The position numbers and the translations under genes are program-made. This document shows, piece after piece, positions 32,751 through 45,179 of a DNA stretch of 64,000 nucleotides. Below the pieces are notes generated by a model. It made no database searches. It worked only from the letters and a program-made list of their open reading frames with translations, and was not told where the DNA came from. Each line of letters opens with the position of its first letter. The stretch's first letter is position 1. Origin of the DNA: Conus ventricosus (taxonomy: Eukaryota > Mollusca > Gastropoda > Neogastropoda > Conidae); contig CM031595.1 of the NCBI GenBank assembly GCA_018398815.1, positions 42,461,819 through 42,525,818 on the forward strand, read 5' to 3'.

Positions 32751-34045
32751 ACGAGGGCCACCCCATAAGTTCTCGGATGCGCAGAAACCACTGACGTCAT
32801 AATTTCAATTCTATATCATCATCACAAGCGATGTCATAATAGCTATGACACAAAAAATGATAAAAATCGTCAGAGCCAAATTTGTTCTAGACAGCAAAAT
32901 GGATGACAAGGGGAACGGTTTTCAAAGTGTTGCAGAGAGCCTGTCTTGGAGAGATTTTCGTGCCATGATTTATTATGACTATCTTCAAAGGAAGTCTTTC
33001 AAGGAAAGTTTTATAAGTTTGACAAAACTGTTTTGGCGACAAGGCTCCATCATTATCCACAGTCCATAGGTGGTTCCCAGAATTTCAGTTTGGTACATGT
33101 CGTTGGAAGATCGTGACCGTTGTGGACGTCCAGTTTCAGTTACTACCGATGGGAACGTGAGCACAGTGAAGGCCATGATTACAGAAATCCTCGAATCACG
33201 GAGGATGAACTCAAGGATACTCTAAACCTTTCATCAGGAAGCTTAAACCGCATTCTTCGGCACAATCTCTCTGTACGGAAGCGTTGCGCCCGTTGGGTGC
33301 CCCACCAGCTGATTGGGGAGCAGACGAGGGCTAGGGTTGAATGGTGCCAGTTTATGCTGCAAAAATTTGACGGAGGAAGATCAGTTAGGGTCTCCAATAT
33401 CGTCACAGGTGACGAAACCTATGTTTACCAGTATGACCCCGAAACAAAGCAGCAGTCGTCAGTTTGGCCGTTTCCAGGGAAACCCACCTGTGAAATTTAA
33501 GAGATCAAGAAGCTGCACAAAGCAAATGATTGCAGTTTTCTTCGCAAGATCTGGCCATGTGACTACTGTACCGCTTCTGGAAAGAAAGACAGTGAACGCT
33601 GAATGGTACCTGCCTGCCAAAAGTGTTCGAGGCTTGGAGTGCCGGCGACCACGGACCGGTATCCGCCACCTACCCTCCACCACAACAACGCCAGCGCCCA
33701 CACGGCAGCTGCAACTTAGACTTCTTGCAAGAGAACAGCATGCAGCTCGTCACTCATCCTCCGTATTCTCCTGACCTAGCCCCTTGTGACTTCTTTTTGT
33801 TTCCCTCGTTTGAAAAAACAACTGAAAGGAAAGCCGTTTGAGAGGCCTGAAGATGCCCGAGCGTTTACCAAGGGCTTGATTTCTGGTATACTTAAGTCGG
33901 AGTGGGCTGGGTGATGGATTCGTGGTTTAGAAGGATGGAAAAGTGCATACACGCTGATGGAGGATACTTTGAAAAGATGGGCTAGGTAAGAAATGCCAGT
34001 GTACTTCCATCTTTTCCCATCCAAAACTTAGGGGGGGGCCCTCGA
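32751..34045 (+). mobile_element. mariner element with terminal inverted repeats
   Basis: Left end acgagggccaccccataagt tctcggatg and right end (34,017-34,044) are inverted copies, allowing for homopolymer differences. The left end directly follows a T of the target TA. Length of about 1.3 kb is normal for mariner. The transposase inside runs in the same direction. Confidence 0.8.
32898..33965 (+). pseudogene. mariner transposase, inactive
   Basis: Landmarks in order: helix-turn-helix part ending HRWFPEFQFG (33,066-33,095), ARWVPHQLIGEQTRARVEWC (33,288-33,347), TGDETYVYQYDPETKQQSS with the first catalytic Asp (33,405-33,460), SGHVTTVPLLERKTVNAEWY (33,551-33,610), an HHNNASAHTA stretch (33,680-33,710) where mariners have H-D-N, and YSPDLAPCDFFLFP with the third Asp (33,769-33,805). 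At least four frameshifts break it, and the second catalytic Asp is replaced by Asn. Both show it is dead. Trans-mobilisation from elsewhere would still need intact ends. Confidence 0.85.
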
Positions 34046-34899
34046 AAAAAAGGGAAATGTTGAATTTAAAATTGGCCAGTGGTAGTGAGCTAAATGGAAG
34101 AAAATATGGTATAGCCTTCTTTTTTGTGTTTTTGTCATTGTTTTTTCATAAGAAAGGGGTTAAAACTGTCTATAAAATAGGCTCCACATCTCCGCGGTCC
34201 TAAACGGCTCCCGAGGGGTTTGGGTTTTAAAACAAACCATATTTTCTGCAAAAGGGGGGGCCCTGACGCCAATGCCCCTTTATCTGAAAACCCTTCTGGG
34301 ATGGTACACCCCCAATATTCTACATGTTTGTTTACAATTCTGTTGATTTTTTGTTGCAAAGTTTGGCTCATCCCATCAGCAAGCTTTAAACTTTTCCCCT
34401 AATATCCTGCGGGGCCGTCTTTCCCCCCGTTGTACATGAAAACATTTTGGTTTCCACAACCTTTGTTCTAACTGTTGCATCTGACTTTTTTTTTTTATTT
34501 CTGTTTTAGTTTCTGATCATTTTAAAAATCGATTTTAAACCTAAGGAAATTTTTTCTAAAATTACTTTAATCTAACTTTACCGTGGCTCACAAAGCAATA
34601 AGGGGCAGCAATTTGTTTCCCTCCTCGTTACAATAAAGTCCGTACGGACAAAAAAAACCCTTGAAAGGGCCTCGTGCCTTGCGCATGCTCAATCAACCCC
34701 TTTTTTCGGGGTATATCAAACCCGACTGAGAACCCCTGATAAACCGGAAGGCGGGAGGTAGGGAGGGCCTCGCTGGCCAGGGGTAATATTTAGATTAAAC
34801 GTTTTTTAAAAAAAAAAATTTCCTTTTAATTAAAATACTATCCCGTGCCACTAATGCAAGTGCACTACCGGGAAAGGGGCCCACCTGGTTACCGTCTGG

Positions 34900-37350
34900 G
34901 GAGCAGAAGAGGGGAGCGTGTGGCAGAGTGGAGTGTTGAGCCACCCCCCGTGCGATGCCCCAAACCCATCACCCGTGCGACGAGAAACGTCCGCAGGAGA
35001 ATTGGAGAAGGGCCGGGGGGGAACGCCAAATGGGGGCATCTAACACCCTGAATGCTGGATTATGGCCGCCCGAAGACGCCCATGCCCTAATCCATGGGGT
35101 TTGGGTGAAAAACCCGCCAAACCCCTTTCAGTCTCGCGTACGCCTTTAATGACTTCTCTCAGCCTCGAGAGATTGAGAGCGCCTGTGTCCCCTTTTAAAA
35201 ACCCTTTATTTAAGGGGAAAACAGTGGCCTTTTGGAGCAAAATTTCGTGCGCCCTTACTCCCGCAGAGGCCCGGGACAGAGAGGCGGTCTTCGCGTCGAG
35301 GCGAAATAGGTGAGAGGAAAATGGAGATGTCGGGGAAAAAAACCTGGCCAAGGGTTTTTCCGCAAAAAATTCTGGGAGGGGCGGAGATACGACCCACCCG
35401 GGTTCGAGGCGACTCCCCCGGCAGGCCCTAAGGGCATGGACTTCACTGCAGCGCCCCCCTGAGGCCGGAAACGAGAAAGGCTTTTTGAAGGAAAAATTTC
35501 AGAAAACCCTCCCAAGGGCCGAGGGGGGACCCTGGGGGGGAAAGGGCAAAGAAAAGCCCACCCCGGGGGTCGGCGGGGGCCGGGCCCCTGTGGGGCCCCT
35601 GCCCAGTCCCGCGAAAGGGTCGCCATGAAGGGGGGGCCCCCCTAACGGCGGATAGTGGGGAAAATAGCCCCCCCTTCCTAACAGGGGCAGAAAGTTTTTT
35701 TCCCATAAAAAAAAAGCTAGTATTCGCCTTGGCATGAGGGGGAATGGGGAGATCCTGCTGGTAAAAGCAAAGAACAGCCTTTCCAGTGGACCTGAGACTT
35801 TTTGGGGTGCCTGCCTGTGGGCATGTTAAAAGGCCCCGATTCCCGTGGGGGGGGCGCCTTGTGCAGAAGGCGCCCCGCACGTGCCGGCGGAGAGCAGCAC
35901 TTTTGGTTGCCGGTGGGAAAGCCACCGGGTAAGCGGGGTTTTGCTTTCAAGGCGGCGGTTCGGGGGCCGTGAGCCCGGTGTAACAGTTCGGGAAAACCAC
36001 GCTTGGGGCCGGGCCCAGTGTGGAGCCAAAAGAATAGCGGGCTGCGCTTCCCTTGCTTTGCGGAAATTTTTCCCAAAAGGGGAACGGGGAAAAGGCAAGC
36101 CCGTCATCCGGACCAAGGGGGGCAGGGTGTCCAAAAGCCCACCTCCCGGTCGGAACTGGGGGCATACATTGGGGCGGGGGGTTAAAACCCGAGCCCGCAA
36201 CGGGCCCCTTTGGGTTTTTAACCCCAACAGTCCAGAGGGTTTCCAGGACTGAGTGGAAAAGAGCCCTTTCCCAAAGGGAAGAACCATGTGCCCCTGCGAG
36301 GGTCCGCGAGAAGTTGATTTTCCCGGGAACGTTTTTTGGCCGAGATCCGGATTGATTGTGTCTCGCCCCAAAAGGGAAGCTGTTCCCCCCTCAGGGACAG
36401 GGAGGAGAACCCCCCCCCCTTGCTTTTGAAAAACAGTCACGCGTGTTGTCGGTGTTGGGGGGAAAGTTTTTTCCCTTCAGAAGGGGAAGAAATCCTTGGG
36501 GGCTTGGAAAAACGGTTTCCAGCCCCAGCCGATTCAATGCCGGGATCCCACCCCGGGGGGGCCTTCCCCGGCTGCCGCAGAGAGCTGACGGGCCCCTCCC
36601 CGGGACTGGGAGCGCCGTAAACAGGTCCCCTGTGGAGGAGGGGGTGTGAGGGGACTCCCTGACCGCCGGCTGGAGTGCCATTGGCCCGTGGGGAACCACT
36701 ACCAAAAAGGTCGGAAGGCCCCACGACTGAAACGCCTGAGCCAACGTTTGCGAAGGGCGTTGAAACCGGTTTTTGTGCATGTCTGAGGGGCACAAAGGGG
36801 GGCCAAGGACTCCATCAGACCCAAAGAGGGGCCCTTTCGGGCGGGACCCTGACCAAAGGGAAAAGGAGTGGGCCAAAAGGGGGCTGGAGGCGACCAGGGT
36901 TGGGGGTTTTTGGAGAGACCAACCAGGGGTGGGGGGAAGGACACCCCAGAAACGAAACTGCTGCGAGGGGAGGGAACAGACTTCTCCTCTTTGCAAACAA
37001 ACCCCAGCTGGACAGAGGTTTAAAACCTGGGGCTTGGGGGAGACAGAGTGCGGTGGGGCAGGAAACCAACGTCGAGATGGGCCTTCAGCGAATTCCCTTT
37101 TCTCCCGAAGGCATGCACATTTTCCCGGCCACCTTCGTGAAAACCCAAAGGGGGCCGGGGGCTACCCCAAAGGGAAGGCCCTGAAACTGAAAAACGCGGC
37201 CTCCCCGGAGCGGGATATTTCCTGTCCCTTGGGGTAAAGAATGAAGACGATTTTTCAGTCGTGGATACCGCCCAGTCGCCGGGTGCTGGCATCGGGATTG
37301 ACTGGGGGTTTCCTCCGAAAAGGGAGGACGTAAAAAACCTGTCAAGGGGA
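34900..37350 (-). pseudogene. DIRS copy 1 reverse transcriptase/RNase H and recombinase
   Basis: On - the recombinase region (34,980-35,620) still shows a PHGLGHGRLRAA stretch corresponding to PHEIRAW of copy 2, and an AGGVASNPGG block. The RNase H to linker region (35,826-36,440) has WFSRTVTPG and FPRSPFGKNFRKAREA blocks. The reverse transcriptase region (37,000-37,350) has GDWAVSTTEKSS for GDWAVSIDLKD. Frames change constantly. I cannot tell decay from read error. Confidence 0.6.
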
Positions 37351-37399
37351 GAGGTCTAAAAACCGTCCCTCCCCAGAAGTTTTGGGAACCACAAAAATG

Positions 37400-39700
37400 G
37401 GGCCAAAAAAACCCGGAGGGGAATGGGAGGACTTCCTCTGGGGCCCCTTGGCCGCGAAAGGGACCCCCCTGGTCTAAGGCCTAAGGGGCCCGCGTCCCCG
37501 GGGAGGACGAAAGGAGGGGGAAAGGGAGTGGGCGGGCCTTATCCCAACCCCGGGGAAGACAAACCCCCCGACCTGACACCCGCAGGCCCAAAGGGGCTTG
37601 GGGGGAAGCCATCCGCAGGGGGGCCTGGACAGACTCCCCACAGGACCCCCCTGGGGGGAAGTCCCCAGGTGGGGGGCAAGTCTTTGGGGGGTGGGCCTCT
37701 GGATTGGGGAGTTTTCGGACCCGGGGCCGGCCCGAGGCCGACCCCTGCTGGGTTGCTTGCCTCAGACCCCCCGGGGGCCCAAATGACGTCGTCCTTGGGC
37801 TGAGAGGACCCGGGATAGAAAGGGCCCGGCGCCTTGCGTTTTGACCGGGGCGGGGGGAGGGGGGCCAGTGAAAGGGAGGTCCCCGCCTAATCTCGGCCCG
37901 GTTAATGGTGCCTGACATGATTCCCGAACAAAACCCTGCTTGCTGGCAAAGGGTCTGAGGAGGGGCCCGGGAGAGGCGAGCGGCCCGAAGTCCAAAAGGG
38001 CAGCATCCCCTCGCTAAACCGATTCGGGAAACCTGCGAAGGCCCCCCCCCAAAAAACTTAAGCCCCACCATTGACTGAATACAGGCTCCACTGCCGCGGG
38101 TCCCGGACTGGCGGGTGGTGAAGGACGAATCAGGCCTTTAAAGGGGAGACACTAGTCCCCCTAGGAAGGAACCATGACTGAGATGGGGTTCCAAACCCCC
38201 CCCCAGACCTTCCCACTCGGCAAGGCAGCGCTCTGAAAGGGGCCACCTCCGAGGTGTGTTTCGCCCCTTCTGGACCGGGGCAGGTCCTCCGGGGGGTGGC
38301 TCCGGATGATCATTTCCAGAAAGGCCTTTTGGGAAAAAGGAAAACTCCTGGCTTTGGTACTTTCCCCCACGCCAGCGCACCAGAAAATCAGGGGCAGAAC
38401 CAGGGGGATTCTGGGCCTCACCCCTGACTTTTTTTGGGGGCCCCCCTCATGCAATCGGCCACCCCCGACCGACTCCTTTAGCAAAAGGGGGGGCATAGCC
38501 GCCGTGGTGAATCCCAGGGCGAGTTTCCCCGCCGAAGGGCAGGGGGGCCCGACCTCCCGAAAAGGGGTGACACCGCCTCCGGGACAGGGAAAACCAGAAA
38601 GGCCACCGAGTCCCGAAAGGGAAAAAAACCGGGGGACTGGCCCTCTTCCCCTGACTCGAATCCCCAGGGCGGGGCCAAGACCGAGGGGGGTGGGGCCCCC
38701 CTTTGGGGAAGCGGTGCGCGGGGAAAGCCAGGGGGCTGGGCTGGCTGATCCCCAAAACTCCGGGGGGGGTGCCACGGGTGGCCGAGGGGGGCCCGGGGGG
38801 AAGGGCCTGCACTGGTTTTAGGCGGGCAAAAAAATGGCCACCCCGGGAAAAACCCCGGGCAGGGGGGTGTGGAAAGCCCATGGCGGGGTACTGCCATTGG
38901 GCCCATGGCGCCCAAGCAAAGGGCCCCGACCCCCTATACGGGGGGGGTGGGTTGTGGCTGCTGGGCCCCAAACCCATAAAAGCGCCGGCCCCTGTGGGGC
39001 GCCCGGGTGAGGGCGAAACCCAAGTGTTCTCCCAAAAGAGGGGCAGACACATGGGGTGGGGGGGGGAAACAACCCGGGCCGAACGAGATTTAAGCCCCTG
39101 AGAGGAAGTTCTTTCCCTTCTCGCCTCCCCAGCGGAGGGGGTAGCCCAGAAGTCTGCCCATTGCCCCACCCCGGAGCCTCCCTTTTAGGGGCTCGGCATC
39201 TTCGGTTCTGCCTGGAAACCGCTTTGCAGTAAAAAACCCCAGCTCGGGTTTTGCCTGGGGAAACCGCCCCGTGTGCAGTAAAACCGCAGCTGAAATAAAA
39301 CAAGAGCAGTAACGGGAACGCAGAACCGCAGATGATCGCCCCGTTAGGGGGGCAAAGGGACGGGTCGAAGAACCCCAGCTGGGCCCATCACCGTCCAAAA
39401 TTTTGGGGTTTCGAGAAAGAGCTCGCGTCACAACAACAGAACCGAGCTAGTTGAAGTGAACCCCTTTGGGGGAAGAAAAAAAAAAGAAAAGAGAAAAGGG
39501 GACGCGAAGGAGAGGGGGTTTTGGCGCGGCAAACAAAAAAGCCGGCGAGAGCGGGAATCGAAATCAAACCTTAAACCCCCCTTACCACCCAACACTTCAC
39601 GTAGTTTTTTCCCTTAAAAAACTAAGCAAAGGGCCCCAAAGAAAAGCAACAACAACGATCGATTGCGAGGAAAAACAAAAAACTTAGCTGCTCGTTACAC
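37400..39700 (-). other. DIRS copy 1 upstream (gag-like) region
   Basis: Aligns with 47,650-50,050 of copy 2. Pro/Gly/Arg-rich frames, including one of 240 codons (38,447-39,169, -), parallel the gag-like frames of copy 2. No intact frame. Confidence 0.55.
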
Positions 39701-39814
39701 GAGGTTTAACGGAAAAGCTGCCGAGAAAAAAGGGGGGTCTGAGCATGCGCAGGCCAGGCCCCCTTTAAAGGGTTTTGTTGTCCTACGGCTTTATTTTTAC
39801 GAGGCAGGGGGTTT

Positions 39815-41210
39815 CATGTGAAAAAGTCCACTCAGCAGTGGGGGCCAACATTGGGGAAACACATTGTGAAGGAGCACAGTGCTGCAATGTGGTGGTATTA
39901 AGGGAAAGATTTAAAAATCCAAAACAAAAAAAGCAAAACTGTGTGCCCCTTTTGAAAGGGGATCAAACTCATCCCCTTGCAATCGAGGGCTTCAACAGTC
40001 CTCTACATAAAATCAATCATTATTTGTTCCCTAACGCAATCCTCACAAACCATTTTGATGCGCTTCCGGTCCTCAACCCCCCCCAAACAAAATTCCCCCC
40101 TCAAGAGAACTGAAACTTTTCAAAATTTAAAAAATTGAAACAAACATTTACACAAGGTTTTAACAAAGCAAATCATGTCAAAAAGTATCACAAAAAAGTT
40201 TTTACAACAAAAATAATAAATCATGTTAAATCAAGTACCATAATTTTGGGGTTTTATATCAAAAATCCCTGATGGGTTTCATAACAAAACCAATGTCTCT
40301 TTAAGGTCAGGTACATGGGTTTTATTTAAAATGCTTTTTTACATTTTTAGTGCCCCAAACTCATATTTTGTTTGCATCCCCTTTTGGGGGTAGCTTCAAC
40401 AGTTCCTCCACTTTTTAACTTTTAGTCTAACCCAAACTGCACTGACTTTCCCATTTTTGTTCAAAAGTGGGGAATATAGCCCCTGACACCTGAAAAACTC
40501 AAAAATAACCCGGGGTCTAAGAAAAAGATACCTAAGTCTATAGTCAACAGAAACCTTTTCAAAATCTGTGTTTTGTGACAATCCCTTCTCATTGTCAACT
40601 GATGCTTATTTAGACCACAAAAACAACTATGGTCTCTCATATCGTCAAAATACATGGTACAAAATAGCAATCTTTTAGTTTTTGACACAGCCCCTGGGGC
40701 ATCGAACCAATTCGTCAGGGTTTACCCTGCCCCTGTCCTCAACGAAAAAACAGGCGAAGTTCATTACCTCCGGGGCATTTAGTTTTCCCCGGATTTTTCA
40801 GCCCCTTTTTGGGACCATCCTCTTCTGTACCCTGTCAAAGCTTGGAACGAGTCTTGTATGAACAGGCAATGTTTGGTCTTCAGTCTGGGAAGGGAAAATT
40901 CCCGTCTCCAACATTGTACTAATTTTTTGCCTCATCATTTCATTTGTTGGTTTTTGATGGAAACAGAAAAACCCTCGGGAAATTTTACATTCAGTTCTTA
41001 CTTTCTTGATGAAACAGGGAACCATAAAAATTTTCATTACTCCCTTTGGTTTTTTTTTTCTTTCTTTTGCGTAACAGGCTGTATCTCGGTCATGCCTGTA
41101 TAGACAGGCAGTGGAGTTTTGTGTGCATGCCCGTTTATTATCCCACCATAAGGCAGCATACTCCCTCTTCGGGGAAGGTGCATCCTATGTGTAATGTGTC
41201 ATCCATACCA
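39815..41210. other. XPO6 intron, partly unpolished, nothing recognised
   Basis: Noise declines from left to right. The XPO6 exon expected between 42,153 and 30,338 could be hidden here, but I could not find it. Confidence 0.5.
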
Positions 41211-41214
41211 AGGG

Positions 41215-41440
41215 CCCAAACTGGCCTTCTCTTCCAAAAGTTGCTGATGGGTTTTACTTGTGTGCAAGTGTTGTGCGTGCGTTCACACAGGGAAAACCTC
41301 GGTTTATAGTCTCATTCGAAGGACTGTGTGGGGAATGGAGTCAGAACCAATGTTAACTCCGAGGGAAAAATCCCCTGTACCGAAATTCGAACCCCCAGGA
41401 TCACGATCCGGCGCTCTACCAACTGAGCATTCCAGCCCTC
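41215..41440 (-). mobile_element. tRNA-derived SINE, second family, copy 1
   Basis: From 41,435 on -: GCTCAGTTGGTAGAGCG (box A), then GGGTTCGAATTTCGG (box B), then a body with ggagttaacattggttctga and a tail with gtgtgaacgcacgcacaac. The head looks like an ordinary tRNA but no acceptor stem closes. Shares head and body with 63,215-63,420. Confidence 0.75.
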
Positions 41441-41444
41441 TTTT

Positions 41445-42152
41445 GTTATATTTCTTGTGTGAAATGATGCACACCTCCATCTGAAGAACTTCCATCATTA
41501 TCATTTGCCAAACACTGTCAACGACTTCCTTGATGTCGATGAAAACTGTGACAGAGATCACACTTTTAAAGGCTGCTCTAAAGATGAATGGTCTCATGTT
41601 GAACTCTTTTGTAGGTTCTCATTTTCAATCTAAATTCCGTCTTTCTTTCCAAGCATTTCTTCTGTTCTCCCTTTGCATCTGTTCCATCACTTCACAACAC
41701 TTCACTGGACTGGTTGATTAAAACCTAAATGATCTGTAGTTTCGACAGTCACTAGCTTTCTTGGATACACTTCTCTATAAGAGGTCATATTCACTCTTCT
41801 GTTTCATTGCTCTGAAAGACAGTTGTCAGTGCTGTAACTTTTGGGTCTTGTGTGCTTCAGCAGAAATCTGCTGCAAGATTATCATAACCCCAGACTCGTT
41901 TGGTTTTGGAGAATTAACAGGGTCGCAGATCTGATGTTTAGAGTAAAAAAATAGCTCATCCAAGTATAAAAAATATTGTTTTGATAAAAAGTTTGTTATA
42001 AAAAAATATATTTTAAAAAGAATAAAAACATTTAAAAAAAAGAACAGAGGGTAACAAGCTTTCAAACAAAAACACATACAGAAACCAGTAAATCTTATAG
42101 AACTCAAAAAAAAAGGTTTGGCAAGTCATGGTAAGCATGAACATGAACTCAC
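41445..42152. other. XPO6 intron, nothing recognised
   Basis: AT-rich. Open frames on - (41,826-42,107; 41,304-41,597) are unsupported. Confidence 0.5.
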
Positions 42153-42252
42153 TTTCCCAATAGGATGTCATGTCAGCGGCTCTCTCCTGCAGTCTGGTGC
42201 TGAGATAGTCCAGGAATGTGATCCAGATGTCCAGGCCCGCGGAAGAAACCCC
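42153..42252 (-). CDS. XPO6: Exportin-6 exon (LDIWITFLDYL)
   Basis: Flanked by acccaaacgcag and gtgagttc on -. It reads GVSSAGLDIWITFLDYLSTR followed by LQERAADMTSYWE, matching the exportin-6 segment GYFSCLDIWTLFLDYLTSK (family knowledge). The frame is intact. It follows exon 44,429-44,552 in protein order, with an intron of 2.2 kb. Confidence 0.9.
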
Positions 42253-43595
42253 CTGCGTTTGGGTGCACACATTATCTTACAACTGAATCTCAGTCAAATT
42301 TGTTAACCAAACCACATATGCATTAGACATAATAACTAGATTACATTAAAAAATGTTCAGTAAAATGTAGGCTATTGTAAATTCTTTAATGTACTGATTT
42401 TTTCGAGCGCCAAAAGGTTAAGGAAGCAGTAAATATCAAAATCTTTGCCTTTCTCTAACTATTCACTGTTTTATATATCCTTTTCAATACTCCTGGACAT
42501 ATTAAGTATTTAACATGGAAAAAGAAAAGAAGCTGAAATCTTGGTTTCAGAGCTTTTTATGACTGTATTCTCATCTTTTTGAAGACCAGATTTCACATGA
42601 ATTTCAACAGAATATCTGACATTCAAAGATTGACTCAACGATGATTTATCTTCTTGTATCATAATTCACTTCATGATGTATGTAATCCAATTGACAAGAG
42701 TAATGAGCAATGGCATATTCATGCACTGAAGCATGATTCCTAAGCAATCAAAGGAAATCCAGTTACATTTCATCTGAATGATCCGCTTATGGGTACATTT
42801 TCTTTCAAACAATCTCAGTGACTTGACTATCATGTAACTATATGTTGATTTCTTCACATACATTAACAAGGAACAATAATGCGTTCAGGCCTCTGTCAAG
42901 GCCAATTCAGAAATTTCAAATCAAATTTCCGAACTTTTCTCAAACCATTCTAATATCTTTACAAGCTGCATTACCAACAACTGTTGTCAAAAAATGTTCT
43001 TATAAAGATATATAATGGTTAAAACAAAACACTCAGATGTGATGTTAAGTGCAAAAAAGTGAAAGTACACTGATAAAGTCTTGTTCATTAAACAAGATCA
43101 TATGCGGTCACATTTTGCTTTGCGACAGCAGATACACAAATCCTCAAACTGATCTCTCTGAATTGCAACATCAGTTCTGCACACAATGATGTATCACATT
43201 AATACAGTCCACAGAAGCATGATGTAAATACCCCTTCACATTTTCGTTCTTCTGGATACCAAAGGTCTGAAAGAAACATTCTGAATTAATTCAGTCCTTA
43301 CAGTAAGGAAGCAAGCAGCAGTAATAAATGAATTAACAGAATTCCAGCAAAAGCTGTGATATCAAACTCAAATTCAAAGACATAGATAAGCATCTAGCAG
43401 ACCAAGAACAATGTAACACAAACAGTACAACAATATAACACAAAATGGATGCTTGTAGTAACAATGCATGTAAGCCAGGAGTCTGACATTCTAAGACACC
43501 ATTCCAAGTTACAACTTTTTACACTCCAAGGTGTTTCGTTTTTCCTTTGAAAATCATACCCACCTACTCTTTCGAACTGTAATTCAAGTCGTCTT
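42253..43595. other. XPO6 intron, nothing recognised
   Basis: Clean AT-rich DNA without repeats I recognise. Confidence 0.55.
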
Positions 43596-43599
43596 ATGC

Positions 43600-44175
43600 C
43601 AACCACTTAATGTTTACTCAAATAATAACTGTTTAATCAATGAACCAGCACGAATGAAAATCATCCCCCAGAAGAAATCACCACATCCATCTAACAACAG
43701 ACCCTCCTGAACTTGCTGACACTGAAGATTTTAACACAAACTCACCACTGGCCATGGAAACTCAAATTAAGGTATCCATGATACCACGGCATGAAGGGCC
43801 TCAGATTTCATATTTTGTGGATAATGATCAATAAGGATGATAAAGATGAAGTAAAAGTGTTCCAATTTTTACCAAAACTGCACGGCAGGGCTGTGGACAA
43901 CACTTCTTTCATAATATTCCCAGGCATCAGCCAGGCCTGAGAGATAGGACACAGGCTTGTGGTCAGGAATTTGAGCAACACTCTAATGTAACCATGAAGC
44001 AGATGGAACTAGACTCTATGGCTGCAGTTTTCCCAGCTGAATCCAAAGCACTCTCCAAGACTAGAGACTAGAAGCCAGCCTCAGCTGAAAATCACACAAA
44101 CATAAATACTTCTGATAGAACTTATCTCTCAGCCTGCAGCCAGAAATACTAATTGCTGCACTATAACAGCTGCCA
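43600..44175 (-). mobile_element. tRNA-derived SINE, copy 4 (diverged)
   Basis: Shares catgaagggcctcagatttc, gataaagatgaagta, ccaggcctgagagata and the right-hand tRNA-like end with copies 1-3, but is the most diverged. Box B is no longer clear. Confidence 0.6.
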
Positions 44176-44342
44176 CAGATGCAAGCTTGTAAAATTTTGA
44201 CAGGGCAACATTCAAACTCACTGTAACTAAGTTTGATGGCACAGTAATTAAGATCTATGACCCCAATCCTTTCCACTTGAGCAAACACAATTCAGTTAGT
44301 GCCAAAATGATACTACAAGTACTACAACATAACATGCACAAA

Positions 44343-44400
44343 ACACAACACCACACACACACACACACACACAACACACCGCGCGCGCGCGCGCGGCGCA
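44343..44400. repeat. (CA)n next to (GC)n
   Basis: A CA tract followed by an alternating GC run, 28 bases before the XPO6 splice donor at 44,428. Confidence 0.9.
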
Positions 44401-44428
44401 AAAGACATACACACACAAATAAACTTAC

Positions 44429-44552
44429 CTGTCTAAAAGTGTACTTGAACATAATGCCGAAATTCTAATACAGGAAAGTTTGGATTGGATTCAAAATCGC
44501 CGTAAATGTATTCCAAAAACAACCTCAAAAGTCTGTGAACCGTTCCATGTAG
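44429..44552 (-). CDS. XPO6: Exportin-6 exon (FTDF...FKYTF)
   Basis: Flanked by ttatgtttacag and gtaagttt on -. Frames give YMERFTDF, then (shifted) LRLFLEYIYGDFESNPNFPV, then (shifted) IMFKYTFRQ. These match the exportin-6 order YIEKFTDFLRLF, SQFPVVEF, LFKYTFHQ. Two one-base indels near 44,515 and 44,460 interrupt it; the second FTDFL needs one extra T. It is just 160 bases from the DIRS copy 2 end. Confidence 0.85.
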
Positions 44553-44960
44553 CTGTAAACATAATATTAAAAAAAGGTCACCCGAAATCTCTGCAAAAAT
44601 TGTGAGAAGTTATTCTAAAAAAATTTAAAAAATAAAAAATACGTTTAATGTTTTGTATGTTTATCTTATTACTTTTTAAGAGATTGTCATATGACAAAGA
44701 TTTTGTAATAAAGGAAATTTTCATTCTAAAATTACGTTTAATCTAACATACTTACCGGGTGGCTCACTAATGCAATAAGCGGCAGCAATTTGCTATCCCG
44801 GGCCCGTATACAATAAAGTCCGTACGGACACCAAAACCCCTAAAAGGGCCTCGTGCCTCGCGCATGCTCAGAAAGTCCTCTTTTCGAGGTATATTAAGAC
44901 CTGACTGAGAACTCCTGATTGGAACCAGGAAGGCGGGGAGGTAGGGGGGGGTCTCTGCGT

Positions 44961-45048
44961 GAGCCACGGTAAGTATGTTAGATTAAACTAATTTTAGAAT
45001 GAAAATTTCCTTTTAATTACACATACTATACCGTGGCTCACTAATGCA
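44961..45048. repeat. DIRS copy 2 internal complementary region
   Basis: Bases 44,961-45,014 are the inverse complement of the outer end 44,711-44,765 (ggaaattttcattctaaaat...). Bases 45,019-45,048 are the inverse complement of the opposite outer end 50,327-50,356 (tgcattagtgagcc...gtgt). So one internal segment pairs with both ends, the hallmark used for circle formation in DIRS-1. Confidence 0.9.
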
Positions 45049-45179
45049 GGTCGCACTACCTGGAAGGAGGGCTCACCTGGTTACCGCCTGGAGGAGCAAA
45101 AAGGGCCGGATCGTGTGGCGGAGATGGAATGTTGCGCCACCACAGCTGATCCCGATGCCCCTGACCCATCATCACGCAG

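Larger units (their letters stand above)
34543..39810 (-). mobile_element. DIRS-type retrotransposon, copy 1 (unpolished, truncated)
   Basis: Same family as 44,711-50,357, aligned throughout but with stretched homopolymers. The right-hand end in element sense (34,543-34,690) carries the inverted repeat with aataaagtccgtacggacaa; the internal complementary region is at about 34,775-34,858. At the other end (39,741-39,810) only about 70 bases of inverted repeat remain (gagcatgcgc... to acgaggcagggg). The last 45-50 bases, including gcattagtgagcc, are absent, so it is truncated or misassembled there. It lies directly beside the mariner at 34,045. Confidence 0.85.

Noticed and set aside
40380..40450. 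Possible missing XPO6 exon (frames SVQFGLD and VEELLKLP on -) before TEWQ
   Set aside because: Resembles the exportin-6 stretch RIQF...LEEL only if a stop and a frameshift are accepted, the spacing is off by two residues, and what follows does not match.
41360..41440. Functional tRNA gene on -
   Set aside because: Looks tRNA-like but shares body and tail with 63,215-63,420 and lacks a closing acceptor stem.
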